The translations under genes and the position numbers were made by a program. From Cenococcum geophilum 1.58 (Eukaryota; Ascomycota; Dothideomycetes; Gloniales; Gloniaceae), in NCBI GenBank assembly GCA_001692895.1, contig KV748244.1, positions 558,001 to 622,000 on the forward strand: a stretch of 64,000 bases of DNA, given 5' to 3'. Under the pieces are notes generated by a model. It was not told where the DNA came from, did not search any database, and was given only the letters and a program-made list of their open reading frames with translations. Shown here in pieces: positions 1 to 12,331 of the stretch. Numbering within the stretch: the first letter of the stretch is position 1; every line of letters starts with the position of its first letter.

Positions 1-1199
1 GCTTAATATTGGCATACCTTCCAGAGCAAATTCGCCACCAGTATCCTAAAAACACGATCATGGTTGTGCTTAAGCCATTGTATAGAATTGTAGAGGTAGG
101 AACTCACTGGTGGGCTACCTACAGCAAGCACTATAAAGAGAAGCTTTTAATAACTACTTCTATATTTAATCCCTGCTTCCTTATTATAATTACGGGAACC
201 CTATTCGGAATCGTCGGTATATAAACTAATAATATAATTATCTTAGGAGACGACCAATTCTCAGCTCTTAAAGAGGATAAGCTAGTAAAGGCAAATCTTA
301 TAGCAAAGCTAAAGGAAAAGCTTAACTTAACAATACTATTACTCTTTAATAGATGCATCCTCTCCCTAAACGAGGATTCCATTACTTTGCGCCAGAAGGG
401 TTAAGGTAAGAAGATCAACGTTATTAACGTTAATTCCCTAAAGTAAGGATACGTAGAGTAACGCGCTCGCGGAGCTTATATTGCTTCTATCTATTAACCT
501 AAGGCTTTATTTAATCTCTCCGTTACCGCCTAACACTAGGAACCAACTAAGGACGACGTTCTTGCCCTAAATAAACGTCTTTTCTGGTAAATGAACTATC
601 TTAATTGGGGACTACTTTACGTGCCTATTAATCTTCCTACCGCCAAGCTCTTTATATTTATTAATGGATCGTTTACAAATAATAAAGATTTTAGCTCCTA
701 GTTAGGATATAAGATTATTATCGCGAACGAATTTACTAAAGAGAATAACTTTATAATCTATGGCAATCTTATCTATTAAAGCTTAATTAAGAGCAAGCGC
801 GTTACCTAAAGTGTTTTGGCGTTAGAGATATATAAAATAGTTAGCGGAGTTGATATAGCAATTGCAATTAGAACTACCCTAAAGATAATTATAGATTAAC
901 TTAAACTTTCCGTTATCCCTATAATCGTATGCACCGATTTATTTTCCCTCTATAAGTGTTTAGTTAAGCTTAATACCACGAAGAAGAAGCGCCTTATAAT
1001 CGATATTATAGTACTTCGGCAATCCTACGAGCGTTAAGAACTCTTTAAGATTTAATAGATTAATGGCTAAGATAACCCGGTAGATATAATAATAAAGGCG
1101 AACCTAAACAAGGCACTAGAGACGTTTGTTAATACAAATACTCTACGTGTACGAGTTAAAGGTTGGGTTAAAAGGGAGTCCCTAGAAATTTCTTAGTTA
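1..1199 (+). pseudogene. Ty1/Copia pol remnant: end of reverse transcriptase plus RNase H
   Basis: Reading forward through several TAG/TAA stops gives a Copia polyprotein tail. It opens with the RT block LKPLYRIVEVGTHWWATY (Copia normally LKPLYG.pEAGtHW) in the first 120 bases. RNase H follows from about 585: LFIFINGSF, then [27 protein letters not shown] near 930 and INGQDNPVD near 1065, ending at GWVKRES near 1185. The two catalytic aspartates of the Copia TDD motif read TNN at 225-233. Each change is GAT>AAT after a T, the RIP signature. The 5' part of the element lies outside the window. Family assignment is firm; the frame is certainly dead. Confidence 0.88.
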
Positions 1200-1733
1200 T
1201 GTAAGGTCTTAAGATATCCAGGAACTTTGACCGGCGGTTAAAGTTGTCTAATTGGTTAGATTCTGCAAACCCTAACTTAAACCAGCCAATTAGGATTTTC
1301 CATCCCCGGGATGGAAAATCGCTATTAGCTCGCTTACCGCTAGCGCCTTGGCGGCCCTACTAACAAGATACCTACCTATAACTTATAAGCAAGAAAGCAC
1401 TACGTGCTAAGAGGCAAATTTTAGGACAGCGAGACTTATATTGCAATAGCAATAGTAAGTAAGGAGGATTAATTTTTGTTCTGCTAGTTAAGCGGTATAT
1501 ATATATAGATGGCAACCACAAAAGAAGAGTTGCTAGTGTTAGGAATAAAGGCAAATGGTCACCATATAAGGCATATTACCGTCACGTATGGCAAGTTGCC
1601 ATCACGTGCCGCCGCGGCACTAGCGTGGTGAGGAACCTTAAGTTCCTTACCCCTTTCTTTAAGAATAGAAGAATAACAATTATCATACTATCTACGAACC
1701 GTAGCTACGTGATATCCCCTTGTGAGTCCAACA
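1200..1733 (+). repeat. Probable Copia 3' LTR
   Basis: Follows the Copia pol tail directly, opens with TGT and closes with ACA (TCCAACA at 1727-1733). The next base begins sequence homologous to the Gypsy gag on the reverse strand, so 1733/1734 is a junction. Its 5' part (AGGAACTTTGACCGGCGG, near 1217) recurs in diverged form at 26990-27060. It is less AT-biased than its neighbours and keeps CACGTG-like and CpG-rich stretches near 1560-1625. A 5-bp target duplication could not be checked because the 5' end is missing. Confidence 0.6.
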
Positions 1734-3612
1734 CTTAGTTTTAGTATTAATATTTTAATCTAGTTACTAAGCCTTACTCGCAATTTCTTTAATAGTTTTT
1801 ATTTTATTGCTAAAATCTTAGTCCTATAAGATTTTTAATTTTAAGCTTACTTTTTTCTTAAGCTTTACTTTAGTCTTAGTCCAATTAGGCTTTTTTAGTA
1901 TTCTCCTCTTATCTTAAAAGTTTTAAATCTTACTTATCTCGTCTTAAGAGTCTTATATCTTTAGGAAACTTCGTCCTAAGCTTATTTATATATTACTAAA
2001 CTAAGCCGTTACTCTACTTTATCGGTTATTATTTATTATAGGTCCTTAAGCTTACCTTATTTTGTCTTAAAAATCTTTTATCTTATCTTAAGAATCTTAA
2101 GTTTTTAGCCTTTTGCCTTTATTAAGTGCTAAAGTAATTTGCTATTCTACTTCTCTTATATCTTATAAAGTAATAGATATTATATCTAGTAGGGTCTTAA
2201 TCCCTACCAATATTCCCTATTTTATAGTAAAATTATCCTCTACCTTTTATATAATATCTTTAAAGTCTATATACTCCTAGTAAGCTACTTTTATTATTAA
2301 ATATTTCGCCTATATTAAAATTATTATCCTTAATATCCAATTTATAAACTAGTTTATTAGTTCCTCTAAACTTTAATAATTTTAGCTCCTATAGCTAATA
2401 GCTTACGCTATACTTAGCGTCTTTATAAATTTAGTATACGTTATTATAATAAAACGTAAAACTTTTAATTAAATATATTTTTATTCCTTATAGTATATTA
2501 TTGTCCCTTTATACGTATATATTGTCTACTAATCTTATTTCTTTTATTATATAGTAACTATAACTACTTTTATAGTCTTTAACGTAATAACTCTATTTTC
2601 TATAATTTATATAAGCTTCTTTTTTAAACTATTTTTCCTATTATAGAGTCTGCCTAAATATCTTCTACTACTAAGATCCCTAGTTTAGCCTTTACTTCTT
2701 AGACCTTTAATTACTTAATTCTTATTTTTTAGGTTTCTATAATTTCTTATTTTATTTTTTAAATTCTTTAGTACTACTTAGGTCTATTAGCTCTGCGCTA
2801 TATTATAGTTTTTAACTTTAACTTTATTATTATATGTTTTGCGCCTTATATAACTATAAAACTTTATTTTAACCCTTTTTAGTTTACTCTCTTTAATAAA
2901 TCCTATTATTAATTTTAATTACTTAATTAATTAAATCCCTATAATTATCCGTATCTTCTATTAAAATAATTATATTCTAAACTTTTACCTTAAGTCCTTA
3001 TTTATACTATACTATAAGCGCTTTATTATTCTATTTAACCTATATTACTAATATTTAAAACTATATTATATATTTAATTACTAAAGTTCTTTATACTAGG
3101 TTTTAAAGCTTTCTTTTTACTATAGTAGTTACCTTTAGGTCTTTAAATATTTATATTAATTATTTTATAAACCTATTTTAATTTAAGAATATATACTATA
3201 CTTCCTAGTTAATAGTTATTATGCTATACTCCTATACCTCTATAAGGTAAGGCTTAAACTACTTAAGTGCCCTTCTTATTAAAAATAATCCTATATAAGT
3301 AATTTAATCTATAAGCGTTTCTAGTTTAACTCCTTTTTATATAACTTTAAAGTATATTTATATAAGGAATTCCTTAAGCTTTAACTTTTCTTCTAAAAAT
3401 CGCTTAATTAAGGGTAACTTAACCTTAGCTACTCTAATCCCATTAATGCTTTCTTTAAATATCCTATTATTATTTATTAATTAATTAACTATTTCTTATA
3501 GCTATTTAACAGTAACTAGTTATAAGTTAGTATTTACTATACTAGTATTATTACCTAATTTTAAGGTAGTCGCCGCTATAGACGCCGTTATAGCTACTAC
3601 TTTTGGTAGCAT
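1734..3612 (-). pseudogene. Gypsy gag remnant
   Basis: Starts at an ATG (complement of 3610-3612) just inside the 5' LTR and reads MLPK, the start of the family gag (MPPK-like in sister copies). It is closed many times by TAG/TAA. Only the N-terminal gag, knuckle region and part of the extended gag tail remain. RIP has made it far more AT-rich than the equivalent part of Gypsy-2. Confidence 0.7.
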
Positions 3613-3651
3613 ATTATTTAACTTCTTTTACTATAACCTTAGTAGTAAATA

Positions 3652-4072
3652 TATAATAAAGCCTTATAGTAGGAACTATAGTAAACTTATTAATAAGCTG
3701 CGTATATAGGTATAGAATAGTTAATAATATAAATATAACTAGTAGAGTAGTTGCCTAATAGATTAACTCTAATTATATTTTAAGATTTACTATAAAAAGA
3801 GAAGAACTATTTAGGTAGAGACTGTAGTCCTTTAAATATATAACTATACTCCTAAGAAATCCTCTTTATACGTAAAGTACGTTTTATATATAAGGTATAT
3901 AAGTTTCTTTTATTTCTCGCGTTTAATATATAGCACGTTATATAACTTTAGTTACTATTCCTTGTTATATAGTTCTATTAGCTCCATTTTAGACTATACC
4001 TTAATTAACCAACTAGCTGCTTCTGACTTCTCTCCTAGTAGTCGTAATATTGTACTTAAAGCGTCTATAATA
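3652..4072 (-). repeat. 5' LTR of the truncated reverse Gypsy copy
   Basis: 421 bp. On the reverse strand it runs from TATTATAGACGC (TGTTATAGACGC in sister copies) to GGCTTTATTATA. It aligns end to end with the 420-bp LTRs at 4576 and 26523. No matching duplication was found outside it because the other end of the element is missing. Confidence 0.8.
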
Positions 4073-4570
4073 ATAACCAGTTATTATAGATTTTGCATTT
4101 AGTAAGTATAATATCCTTATATTACCATTTCCCTATTTAAATTACTTTTATTATATCTATTATCTAAAGGTTATTCTTATATTTATACTTTATTAATTTA
4201 TTAATTTCTATATCCTATTTATTAATTTCTAATTTATTCCTATTAAGCTATAAGGTAAGAATGTAGATAGGGAGTCTAATAATAGAATAATAGGTATATT
4301 GTATAGACAGACAAATCCTTAAGGGAAAAGGAGGAGTCTGTATATAAGGTAGGAAGGGTTTCCCCTAAGTATATATAGAGTACGTACCTTACGGGTAAGT
4401 CACCCTTAGGTTGCCCTAGGGTCGCCTATACCTTATAGCTATATAACTATCTACTTAGGTTTTACCTAATAATGCCCCCCCCCTTTAAAAAGGGTCGTTC
4501 CTAATCCTTTATATACTTAAGCCTTAATAAAACCTTATAAAAAACCTTAGTAAGGAAAAAATTTAGAGGG
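4073..4570. other. Unassigned spacer between head-to-head Gypsy copies
   Basis: No reading frame recognised. It holds an AT-rich stretch (4073-4260), a TATATA-bearing stretch (4320-4400) and a run of nine C at 4475-4483 followed by AAAAAGGG. Read in reverse, the C-run/TATATA layout resembles part of an LTR or an element leader, but I could not match it to anything else in the window. Confidence 0.4.
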
Positions 4571-4575
4571 GAAAG
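4571..4575. repeat. Gypsy-1 target-site duplication, left (GAAAG)
   Basis: GAAAG immediately before the LTR base T4576. The same five bases follow the right LTR at 26943-26947. Confidence 0.85.
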
Positions 4576-4995
4576 TGTTATAGACGCTTTAAGTACAATA
4601 TTATAACTACTTAAAGAAGAGTCGGAAGAGGCTAGTTAGTTAATTTAGGCATAGTTTAGAATAGAGCTAATAGAGCTATATAATAAGGAATAGTAAGTAA
4701 GGTTATATAACGTTATATATAGTATACGCAGTATATAAAGGGAATGTATATATAATATATATAATACGTATCTTATATATAAAGGGGATTTTTTAAAAAT
4801 ATAGTTATATATTTAAAGAACCACAGTTCCTACCTAGATAGCTCTCTCCTTTATAGTAAATCTTAGAATATAATTAGAGTTAATCTATTAGGTAACTACT
4901 CTACCGGTTATTATTATATTATTAACTTCTTATTTACCTATATACCTGGCCTATTAATAAGTCTACTATAGTTCCTACTATAAGGCTTTGTTATT
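4576..4995 (+). repeat. Gypsy-1 5' LTR
   Basis: 420 bp, beginning TGTTATAGACGC and ending GGCTTTGTTATT (TTATA in the partner). Same length and layout as 26523-26942. The sequence TTTACTACTAAGG follows it, where the primer-binding site should lie; I could not assign the tRNA. Confidence 0.88.
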
Positions 4996-5036
4996 TATTT
5001 ACTACTAAGGTTATAGTATTAATAAAGTTAAATAAT

Positions 5037-7249
5037 ATGCCACTAAAAGTACTAGCTATAACGCCGTTAATAATAGCGACTATATTAAGATTAGGTAATA
5101 ATACTAGTATAGTAAAAAATACTAACTCTTAACTAGTTACTATTAGATAGCTATAGGAAATAGTTAACTAATTAATAGATAATAATAAGATATTTAAAGA
5201 AAGGATTAGTAGAATCGGAGTAGCTAAGGTTAAGTTACCCTTAATTAAGCAATTCTTAAGAAAGAAGTTAAAGCTTAAGGGATTTCTTATATAAATGCAC
5301 TTTAAGGTTATATAAGAAGGAGTTAAACTAGAAATGTTTATAAATTAAGTTACTTATATAGGATTATTCTTAATAGAAAGGGCACTTAAGTGGTTTAAAT
5401 TTTACCTTACGGAAATATAAGAATATAGTATAATAACTACTAACTAGGAAGTTTAATATATATTCTTAAGTTAAAATAGGTTTATAGAATAATTAATATA
5501 AATATTTAGAAACCTAGAGGTAACTATAATAGTAAAAAGAAAGCTTTAAAACCTAGTATAAAGGACTTTAGTAATTAAGTATATAATATAGTTTTAAATA
5601 TTAGTAATATAGGTTAAATAGAATAATAAGGCGCTTATAGTATAGTATAAGCAATAACTTAAAGTAAAATTTTAGGATATAATTATTTTAATAAAAGATA
5701 CGGATACTTTTAGAAATTTAATTAATTAAGTAATTAAGATTAATAATAGGATCTACTAAAGAGAGTAGACTAAGAAGAGTTAGAATAAAGTTTTATAGTT
5801 ATATAAGGCGCAAAATACGTAATAATAAAGTTAAAGGTAAAAACTATAGTATAGCGTAAAGCTAATAGACTTAAGTAGTATTAAAAAATTTAAAAAGTAG
5901 AATAGGAAATTATAGAAACCTAAAGGATTAGAATTAAGTAATTAAAGGTTTAAAAAGTAGAGGCTAAACTAGGGATCTTAGTAGTAAAAGATATTTAGGC
6001 GGACTCTATAATAATAAAAATAGTTTAAAAAAGGAGCTTATATAAATTATAGAAAATAGGGTTATTATATTAAAGACTATAAAAGTAGTTAAAGTTATTA
6101 TATAGTAAAAGAAATAAGACTAGTAAATAATATATATATATATAGAGATAATAATATATTATAAGAAATAAAAGAGTATTTAATTAAAAGTTTTACGTTT
6201 TATTATAATAACATATACTAAATTTATAAAGACGCTAAGTATAATATAAGCTATTAGCTATAAAAGCTAAAACTTATAAAATATAGAGGAACTAATAAAC
6301 TAGTTTATAAATTGGATATTAAGGATAATAAGTTTAATATAGGCGAAATATTTAGTAATAATAAGGCTATAAAGGTAGCTTACTAGAAGTATATAGATCT
6401 TAGAAATATTATATAAGAGGTAAAGAATAATTCCACTATAAAATAGGGAATATTAGTAGGGATTAAAACCCCACTAGATATAATATCTATTACTTTATAA
6501 GATATAAGAGGAGTAGGATAATAAACTACTTTAGTATTTAATAAAGGTAAAAGGCTAGAGACTTAAGATTCTTAAAATAAGATATAAGATAACTAAGATT
6601 CTTAAGATAAGATAAGGTAAGCTTAAGGACCTATAATAGATAATAACTAATAGAGTAAGGTAATAGCTTAGTTTAGTAATATACAAATAAGCTTAGGACG
6701 AAGTTTCCTAAAAATATAAGACTCTTAAGACGAGATAAGTAAGATTTAAGACTCTTAAGATAAGATAAGAATACTAAAGAAGCCTAGTTATACTAAGGCT
6801 AGAGTAAAGCTTAAGATAAAAGTAAGCTTAAGATTAAAAATCTTATAGAACTAAGATTCTAGTAACTAAATAAGGACTATTAAAGAAATTGCGAGTAGGA
6901 CTTGGTAATGAAATTAAAATATTAATACTAAGATTAAGAAGTAAGAAAACTTTAAGGATCTATTTATAAGATATAAACTAAAAAAACTATAGAGGAATTT
7001 AGATAAAGAATTATTATATAGTAAGAATAGAAACTAAATAAGAGATTTAGTATATTAGGTTATATAAGGGATAGAGTACTAGTATAAAGGATTACTAATA
7101 GGCCTAGGGTAGGTATACTAAGAGCTAAGTAGCTTACTAAACTAGAAGATAAAGAGGATCTAGGGATCTTTACTAGATTTAAAAAAACAATATATAAAGG
7201 GCTATTATAACGTAGTAATAAGAAAATACTTCCTTATAGATAAGCTGTA
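5037..7249 (+). pseudogene. Gypsy-1 gag, first part
   Basis: ATG at 5037-5039 in the conserved context AATAATATGCC, reading MPLKVLAITPL. Gag would form the virus-like particle and bind RNA. The CCHC knuckle near 6030-6080 reads YINYRK*GYYIKDY, so both first cysteines, the histidine and the last cysteine have become tyrosine. All of these are changes RIP would make. The frame is interrupted by stops throughout and then by the pogo element at the TA at 7248-7249; it resumes at 9093. Confidence 0.8.
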
Positions 7250-7318
7250 ATGTGTTTTGTAAGCGAGTGACGTACTCAAGCGAGCGACGCGCCCCACTAG
7301 CGCGTCGACTACGCAGCG
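7250..7318. repeat. Left TIR of the pogo-like element
   Basis: Imperfect inverted match to 9022-9090, including the blocks GCGAGCGACGCG and CCCCAC. Confidence 0.85.
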
Positions 7319-7699
7319 CTATATTATAATACCGCAACAATTTCTTATACTCGGTGTAGTATTATACTATTCTTTAGAGCTATTGCTATTATCTAATTGC
7401 TCTATATCTGCTGTATAAGTGCGGGTATTATATCCAACCTCACCGCAGCGCCCGCAGCGTCTACCAACGCGTACCCTCTTCGCAGCCGTGTCGCCGTCGT
7501 TACAACTACTACCTTCCCTTTTAGCAATAAAGTTAGATACCTCCCCAACCGTTAGCGTCTCCTCTGTCTATATATACCGCCTTTTATATATTTTACGCTT
7601 TGTTAACGCCTTAACAGCGTCTTATAGGCGGCCTATTTCTTCTTATATTAACACTATATTATAAGCTATCTGCTAGGCGCCTTTACTTAGCTATTATAC

Positions 7700-8900
7700 T
7701 TACTTATTTAATAAACTTCTAGAAGACCTAGGGCGGTTTCTTATTCTCTATTAAATAAGTGTAGTCTAAGCCTCTAGTTCTTTAGCGTTGCGCGGTATCT
7801 TTACCTTCTATATAACGCCATCTTGCCGTAGTAGAGTTAGAGTCCGCAACCTCATATTAAGCTTTAATAGCACTACCTCTGGGTTAAATAGAATAAGCCT
7901 AGCGCCTCGAAACCCTGCTTAAGCATTATTCTTAGTAAATGTCTGCTTGTAGGCAGCTTTAAAGGCTAGTAGGAAGGTTCCTTACTAATATAGTGGACGT
8001 GGTTGCGTGCCAAGGCCGATATACCATCGCTATACGCGCGCTTTAACGGCGAGAAGTAGGCGACGTTAAGAGGCTACAATAGGTGTAATAAATAGGCAGG
8101 TATATAGAGAGTAATTATCTTCTTTTCCTTACAGTAGTCCTAGAAATCTATAGAGCAATGGCTCTTATAGCTATTAATAATAAGCATTCTATATACCCCC
8201 ACGGGCTTCGCATGCTTATTAAAGTGTTTAAGCTAGGTAAGCGCTAGATCGTTACTTATCCAGCCATTTAGACTAACTAATATTACCTAATTACGTGGTA
8301 TACCTAGGTCGAACTAGGTTAAGATTAGAACCTTACTAGTAAAAATAATAAAGGGTAGTATGCGCTTCCCTATCGCCCTAACGGCTTGTACTAGGGTAAC
8401 CCACTTATAATCGCCAGGTTAAAGTTTCTTTACTTTCCCGGGTTTCTCTAAGCCTGTTACTATAAGCTAAGGTGTAATCTTGCCTATAAGGAAGCTAGAC
8501 TTATTAAAATTCTATATATCCTTATTAGTAATACCATACTTCTCTTTTATAGTCCGAACAAGCTTAAACCAGCGCTAGATAAGCGCTGGATCCTTATAAA
8601 GAGCTCGCTGTTAATTATACGGACAGCTCCAGCGTGTTTTTAGCTCAGGTATACGCTTAATAAAGTTATTAACCTAGTTCTTACCAACAGGCTTACCACC
8701 TCGTTCTCTTAGCAGTTTATCAGCTATATCTTATACTATAGCCTTTAAGGGCGGTAGCCCACGTAAAGAGTAATTAAGGATACTCTAAATAATAACCTCC
8801 TCTTCTAGTTTTATAAGGCGCTTTAAGTTCAGTTTGTAGTCGCGTCTTATACGTTATCTAGCGCGACGGTGGCGAACTAAGGCTTTAAGGACATTATATA
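7700..8900 (-). pseudogene. Pogo/Fot1-family DDE transposase, RIP-inactivated
   Basis: The reverse strand reads an N-terminal DNA-binding part (PPLKAIVQDIADKLL then KTRWSCPYNQQRALYKDPAL, CENP-B-type HTH style), then the DDE catalytic core: NFNKSSFLIGKI, GDYKWVTLVQAV, NGWISNDLALT*LKHFNKH, INSYKSHCSIDF, CKEKKIITLYIPAYLLHLLQPLNVAYFSPLK (given here as separate motif runs). In this family the three catalytic acids are Asp in NFDE, LxDGHxSH and LLQPLDV. All three read Asn here (8503-8505, 8173-8175, 8065-8067). The C-terminal end is uncertain. It would have cut and pasted the element at TA sites. Confidence 0.9.
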
Positions 8901-9021
8901 CTTTTGCAGCGTATTAAATACTTAAAATCTGCTAGGATTTAATATTAAAGATAGTAAGCTATATATCTACTTCGGAAGAAGTCTTTTAGATATTACGTTA
9001 TTAAGATATTGCATATTATTA

Positions 9022-9090
9022 CTACGCAATTGACGTGCTGGTGGGGCGCGCGTCGCTTGCTTAGGTGCGTCGCTCGCTTATAAAACACGT
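9022..9090. repeat. Right TIR of the pogo-like element
   Basis: Complement of the left TIR with a few transitions and a 2-bp length difference. It ends AAAACACGT before the TA duplication. Confidence 0.85.
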
Positions 9091-9092
9091 TA

Positions 9093-9790
9093 TATACTTT
9101 AGCAGCTATACTAAAAGTAGTATAGGCAACAATATAATAATAAGTAGGAAGATTTCTATATATAGTTAGATAAAAAAGTTATCTAAAATTACCCAATTAT
9201 AGAGAAGGCCATAACTTATATTAAAGGAGCCTTAATTATAATACCAAAGGATTTAAAGGAATAATTAGAGGACTAAAGAAGTAAAAAGCATATTTTAGTA
9301 CCTATAAATAAAGTTATAACGTTTAGATTAATATAATAAAGATTTAAACTTAAAGATAAAGACAAGTTAAAAGTTAACCTAAAGCACCTAGTATACTATA
9401 TGCTATTATAGATTGTATATATAGATAATATATATAAAATACATAAGAATCTAAAGGAAAAAAAAAGGAAATAACCTATAAGAATATATTGGGCGCCGGA
9501 TAAGTAATAGTATAGAAATACTAAGTATATATATAGGTGGTATCTAGCGGAAGTTTAAAAATTAGGGGATTTAATACTTTAACTAGGAAGATTCCTTATA
9601 GAAGAATACTTAGATAGATAATAGTGGTAGGAATACCTAGAGAATATATATTTATAGTATATTAAAGATACAAAGTAAACTAAGTACTAGCTAAAGAGTA
9701 AGCTAAGTATAATAGGATTAAGTAGCTAATAGTTAGGAAAAGTAAAGGCTTATAAAACTAAAAGGAGCTAGTAGTAAAGCCTTAAACCCT
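9093..9790 (+). pseudogene. Gypsy-1 extended gag, resumed after the pogo insertion
   Basis: Continues the frame broken at 7249 and matches Gypsy-2 33090-33790 (for example AGCAGCTATACTAAAAG). This is the long region between the CCHC knuckle and protease, about 640 codons in Gypsy-2. It has no domain I recognise and is rich in charged and Gln-derived stop positions. The protease follows. Confidence 0.7.
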
Positions 9791-12226
9791 TAAAGGAATT
9801 TAAGGATAATACCTAAATTTATAAGTTAAATAGTAAGATTAGTAGTTTAAAGTACTAATAGATAGTAGAGTAATATAAAACTATATCTTACTAGTAGTAG
9901 TTAAGAGAATAAAATTACCTTATAGATAAAAGGAGTAACTTTACCTATTAGTTATAATATTAGGAGATCTAATAGCCCATAGAGGAGGGATTATTAACCT
10001 TAAAATAGGACCTATTTAAATAACCATTAAAGGAAAATAAATTAAGATATCTTTTAATATCTTACTATTAGGACAGGATAAGGTAGTATTAAGTATGCCT
10101 TAGTTACAGAAATATAACCTAAGGATTAATTAGATTATAAGTTAGGTTAATATTAGAAATACTTAATAACGCAAAATATAATAGTAAATTAAGTTAGTAT
10201 AGTATTAAGCCAGAGCGATATATAAAGAGACTAAGTAAGGCTTAAGTTATATACTAAAGAGATACTATAAGTATAGTAAAAAACTATAGAGCCTAGAAAG
10301 TAAAAAGCTAGCAAATTATATAGTATAAAACTATAAAATAAAGTTAAAACTAGAAATAAGCCTAAGGTTCTTTCTAACCTATAAGCTTACTTAGGAAAAG
10401 ATAAGCGCACTTAAAGAGTTTATCTAGGAGAACTTATAAAAGGAATATATTAAACTATTACAGTTATTAATAGGCTATTTAGTATTATTTATACCAAAAA
10501 GAATAGAAAACTTAGGTTATGTATTAACTATAAATAATTAAATAGCATTACTTAGAAGGATAGATATCCTTTACCCTTAATTAGCGAAATCTAAGACTGG
10601 ATAGGTAACGCGCAAATCTTTATAAAGATAGATCTAAGATAGGCATACTATTAGATTAGAATTAAGGAAGGCAATAAATAAAAGGCAGCTTTTAGGTTAA
10701 GAGAAGGACTATATAAACTATTAGTTATATAATTTAGATTAATAAATATACTAGTAACGTTTTGGAAACGGATTAATAGTATATTAGGAGAACACCTTAA
10801 TAAGTTTATTATAGCATACCTTAATATTATTATTATCTATTTAATAACTAAGGAAGAATATAGGGAACACGTTAAATAGGGTTTAAAGAAACTATAAGAG
10901 AAATAGATACTAGTAATAATTAAGAAATATAAGTTCTTTATAAGAAAGACTAATTTTATTAAATTTATTATTAAACTAGGTTATATTAGTATAGACCTAA
11001 GGAAAATTAAAGCTATAGTAAGTTAGTAAGAACTAGAAAATATAACATAGTTAAGGTTATTTTTAGGGTTTTGCAACTACTATAGAAGGGTTATAGTATA
11101 ATAGTTAAAGAATATTAAACTATTTACTAGGCTTATAAAGAAAGAGAAATTATAGGTATAGGGAAATAAATAAAAGATGTTATTTAAGGAATTTAAGGAG
11201 TTATTTACCTAGGAACTAATCCTTAATATCTATTAACTAGAACTAGACACGGTTATAAAGATAAATATATTAAACTATATATTAAGAGTATACCTACTAT
11301 AAAGATATAAGGATATATAGCACCTAATAGCATATTATAGTAGGAAGATAATACTACTAGAGTTAAACTATAACGTCTATAATAAGGAGTTATTAGGTAT
11401 AGTTATAGCACTTAAAAAATAAAGAGCATTCTTATAAGGTATAGAAAAACTATTTATAGTTAAGATAGATTATAAGAACTTAATGGGGTTCCTAATAATA
11501 AAAGAACTTAATTAAAGATAAGTTAGATAGGTAGAGATGCTTATAAAATACTATTTTAAGATTTAGTATACTAAAGAAACTAAAAATATTAGAGCAGACG
11601 TACTTAATAGAAAGGCTAAACTATAAAATAACGAAAAGCTATTAGGAGTAATGCTACATAAAGATAGTAATGGGTTAATTAGATATAATTACTCTAAACT
11701 AGTAGCAACTTAAGAGGATAATAAACTAGATAGAGTCTATAAGATACTAAAAATCTTTTAGATATAAAGGATTTTAAAAGTATAGCTAAAAGACCTATAA
11801 ATAGATATATATATAAATTAAGAAGTAAAGTATATCCTAAAAAGCATAGCAGAGTATTTTATAGAAGATTTTTATAAGGGAATAACTTAAGGGCATAATG
11901 GAGTAATAGGCTTAGTGTTAAGACTTTAAGAAGAATATATTATTAACAAAATCTAAAATATTGCTAGAAAAGTAATAAAAGAGTATCTAAATTACTAAAG
12001 GAATAAACTAATAAGGTATAAGCTATATAAAGGGCTATAACCTATTAAAATACTAGAGAGACTATAGAAGATTATATTATAGGACTTTATTATTAAGTTA
12101 ATAAAGTTAAAAGATCCTATTACTAGATAAGAGTATAATATAATTTTAGTAATAGTAGACAAGTTAACTAAATAGGGCTACTTTATAGCATATATAAAAA
12201 AAATCTTAGTAGAGGATATTACTAGA
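9791..12226 (+). pseudogene. Gypsy-1 pol: protease, RT, RNase H, integrase N-terminal part
   Basis: Matches Gypsy-2 domain for domain: protease near 9840-10170, RT about 10380-10880, RNase H about 11230-11640 (KLFIVKIDYKNL, then LLGIVIALK* style blocks) and integrase from about 11880 (GHNGVIGLVLRL). The RT active site, expected YxDD, reads YLNIIIIYL near 10823. It is cut inside the integrase by the DIRS-like element and continues at 16949. Confidence 0.82.
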
Positions 12227-12331
12227 TGGACATATCTATATGGCTAAGCAAGCACTGCAGCAGCACCCCTGCATCTTAGTAACACCAACATTATTAACAT
12301 TTACAAAATTAAGCCTTGCTTGCTTGCTTTC
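12227..12331 (+). repeat. DIRS-like split repeat A1
   Basis: Matches A2 at 16621-16724: TATGGCTAAGC, GCACCCCTGCATCTTAG and TTACAAAATTAAGCCTT are common to both. Confidence 0.88.

Larger units (their letters stand above)
1734..4072 (-). mobile_element. Truncated reverse copy of the Gypsy family (5' LTR plus gag part)
   Basis: The reverse complement matches Gypsy-1 from its 5' LTR through gag to about 6.9 kb. Shared landmarks are the LTR start (TGTTATAGACGC family), the gag start context AATAATATGC and the AAATTGCGAGTA block at about 1775 (Gypsy-1 about 6895). It stops abruptly at the Copia LTR. It faces away from Gypsy-1 across a 0.5-kb spacer, giving a large inverted repeat. All pol sequence is absent, so it is a fragment and not a solo LTR. 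Confidence 0.85.
7250..9090 (-). mobile_element. Pogo/Fot1-like DNA transposon inserted in Gypsy-1 gag
   Basis: 1,841 bp with ~65-bp imperfect terminal inverted repeats: left ATGTGTTTTGTAAGCGAG, right end complement ACGTGTTTTATAAGCGAG. It is flanked by the TA duplication (7248-7249, 9091-9092) that Tc1/mariner/pogo elements make. Removing the element and one TA restores the Gypsy gag sequence seen at 33090 in Gypsy-2. The TIRs and subterminal parts are GC-rich and less RIP-damaged than the host. It codes on the reverse strand for one transposase. Confidence 0.93.

Noticed and set aside
131-382. Reverse open frame over the Copia RT
   Set aside because: Antisense shadow of the recognisable Copia frame.
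7419-7664. Forward 81-codon frame inside the pogo-like element
   Set aside because: Opposite to the transposase and without recognisable features.
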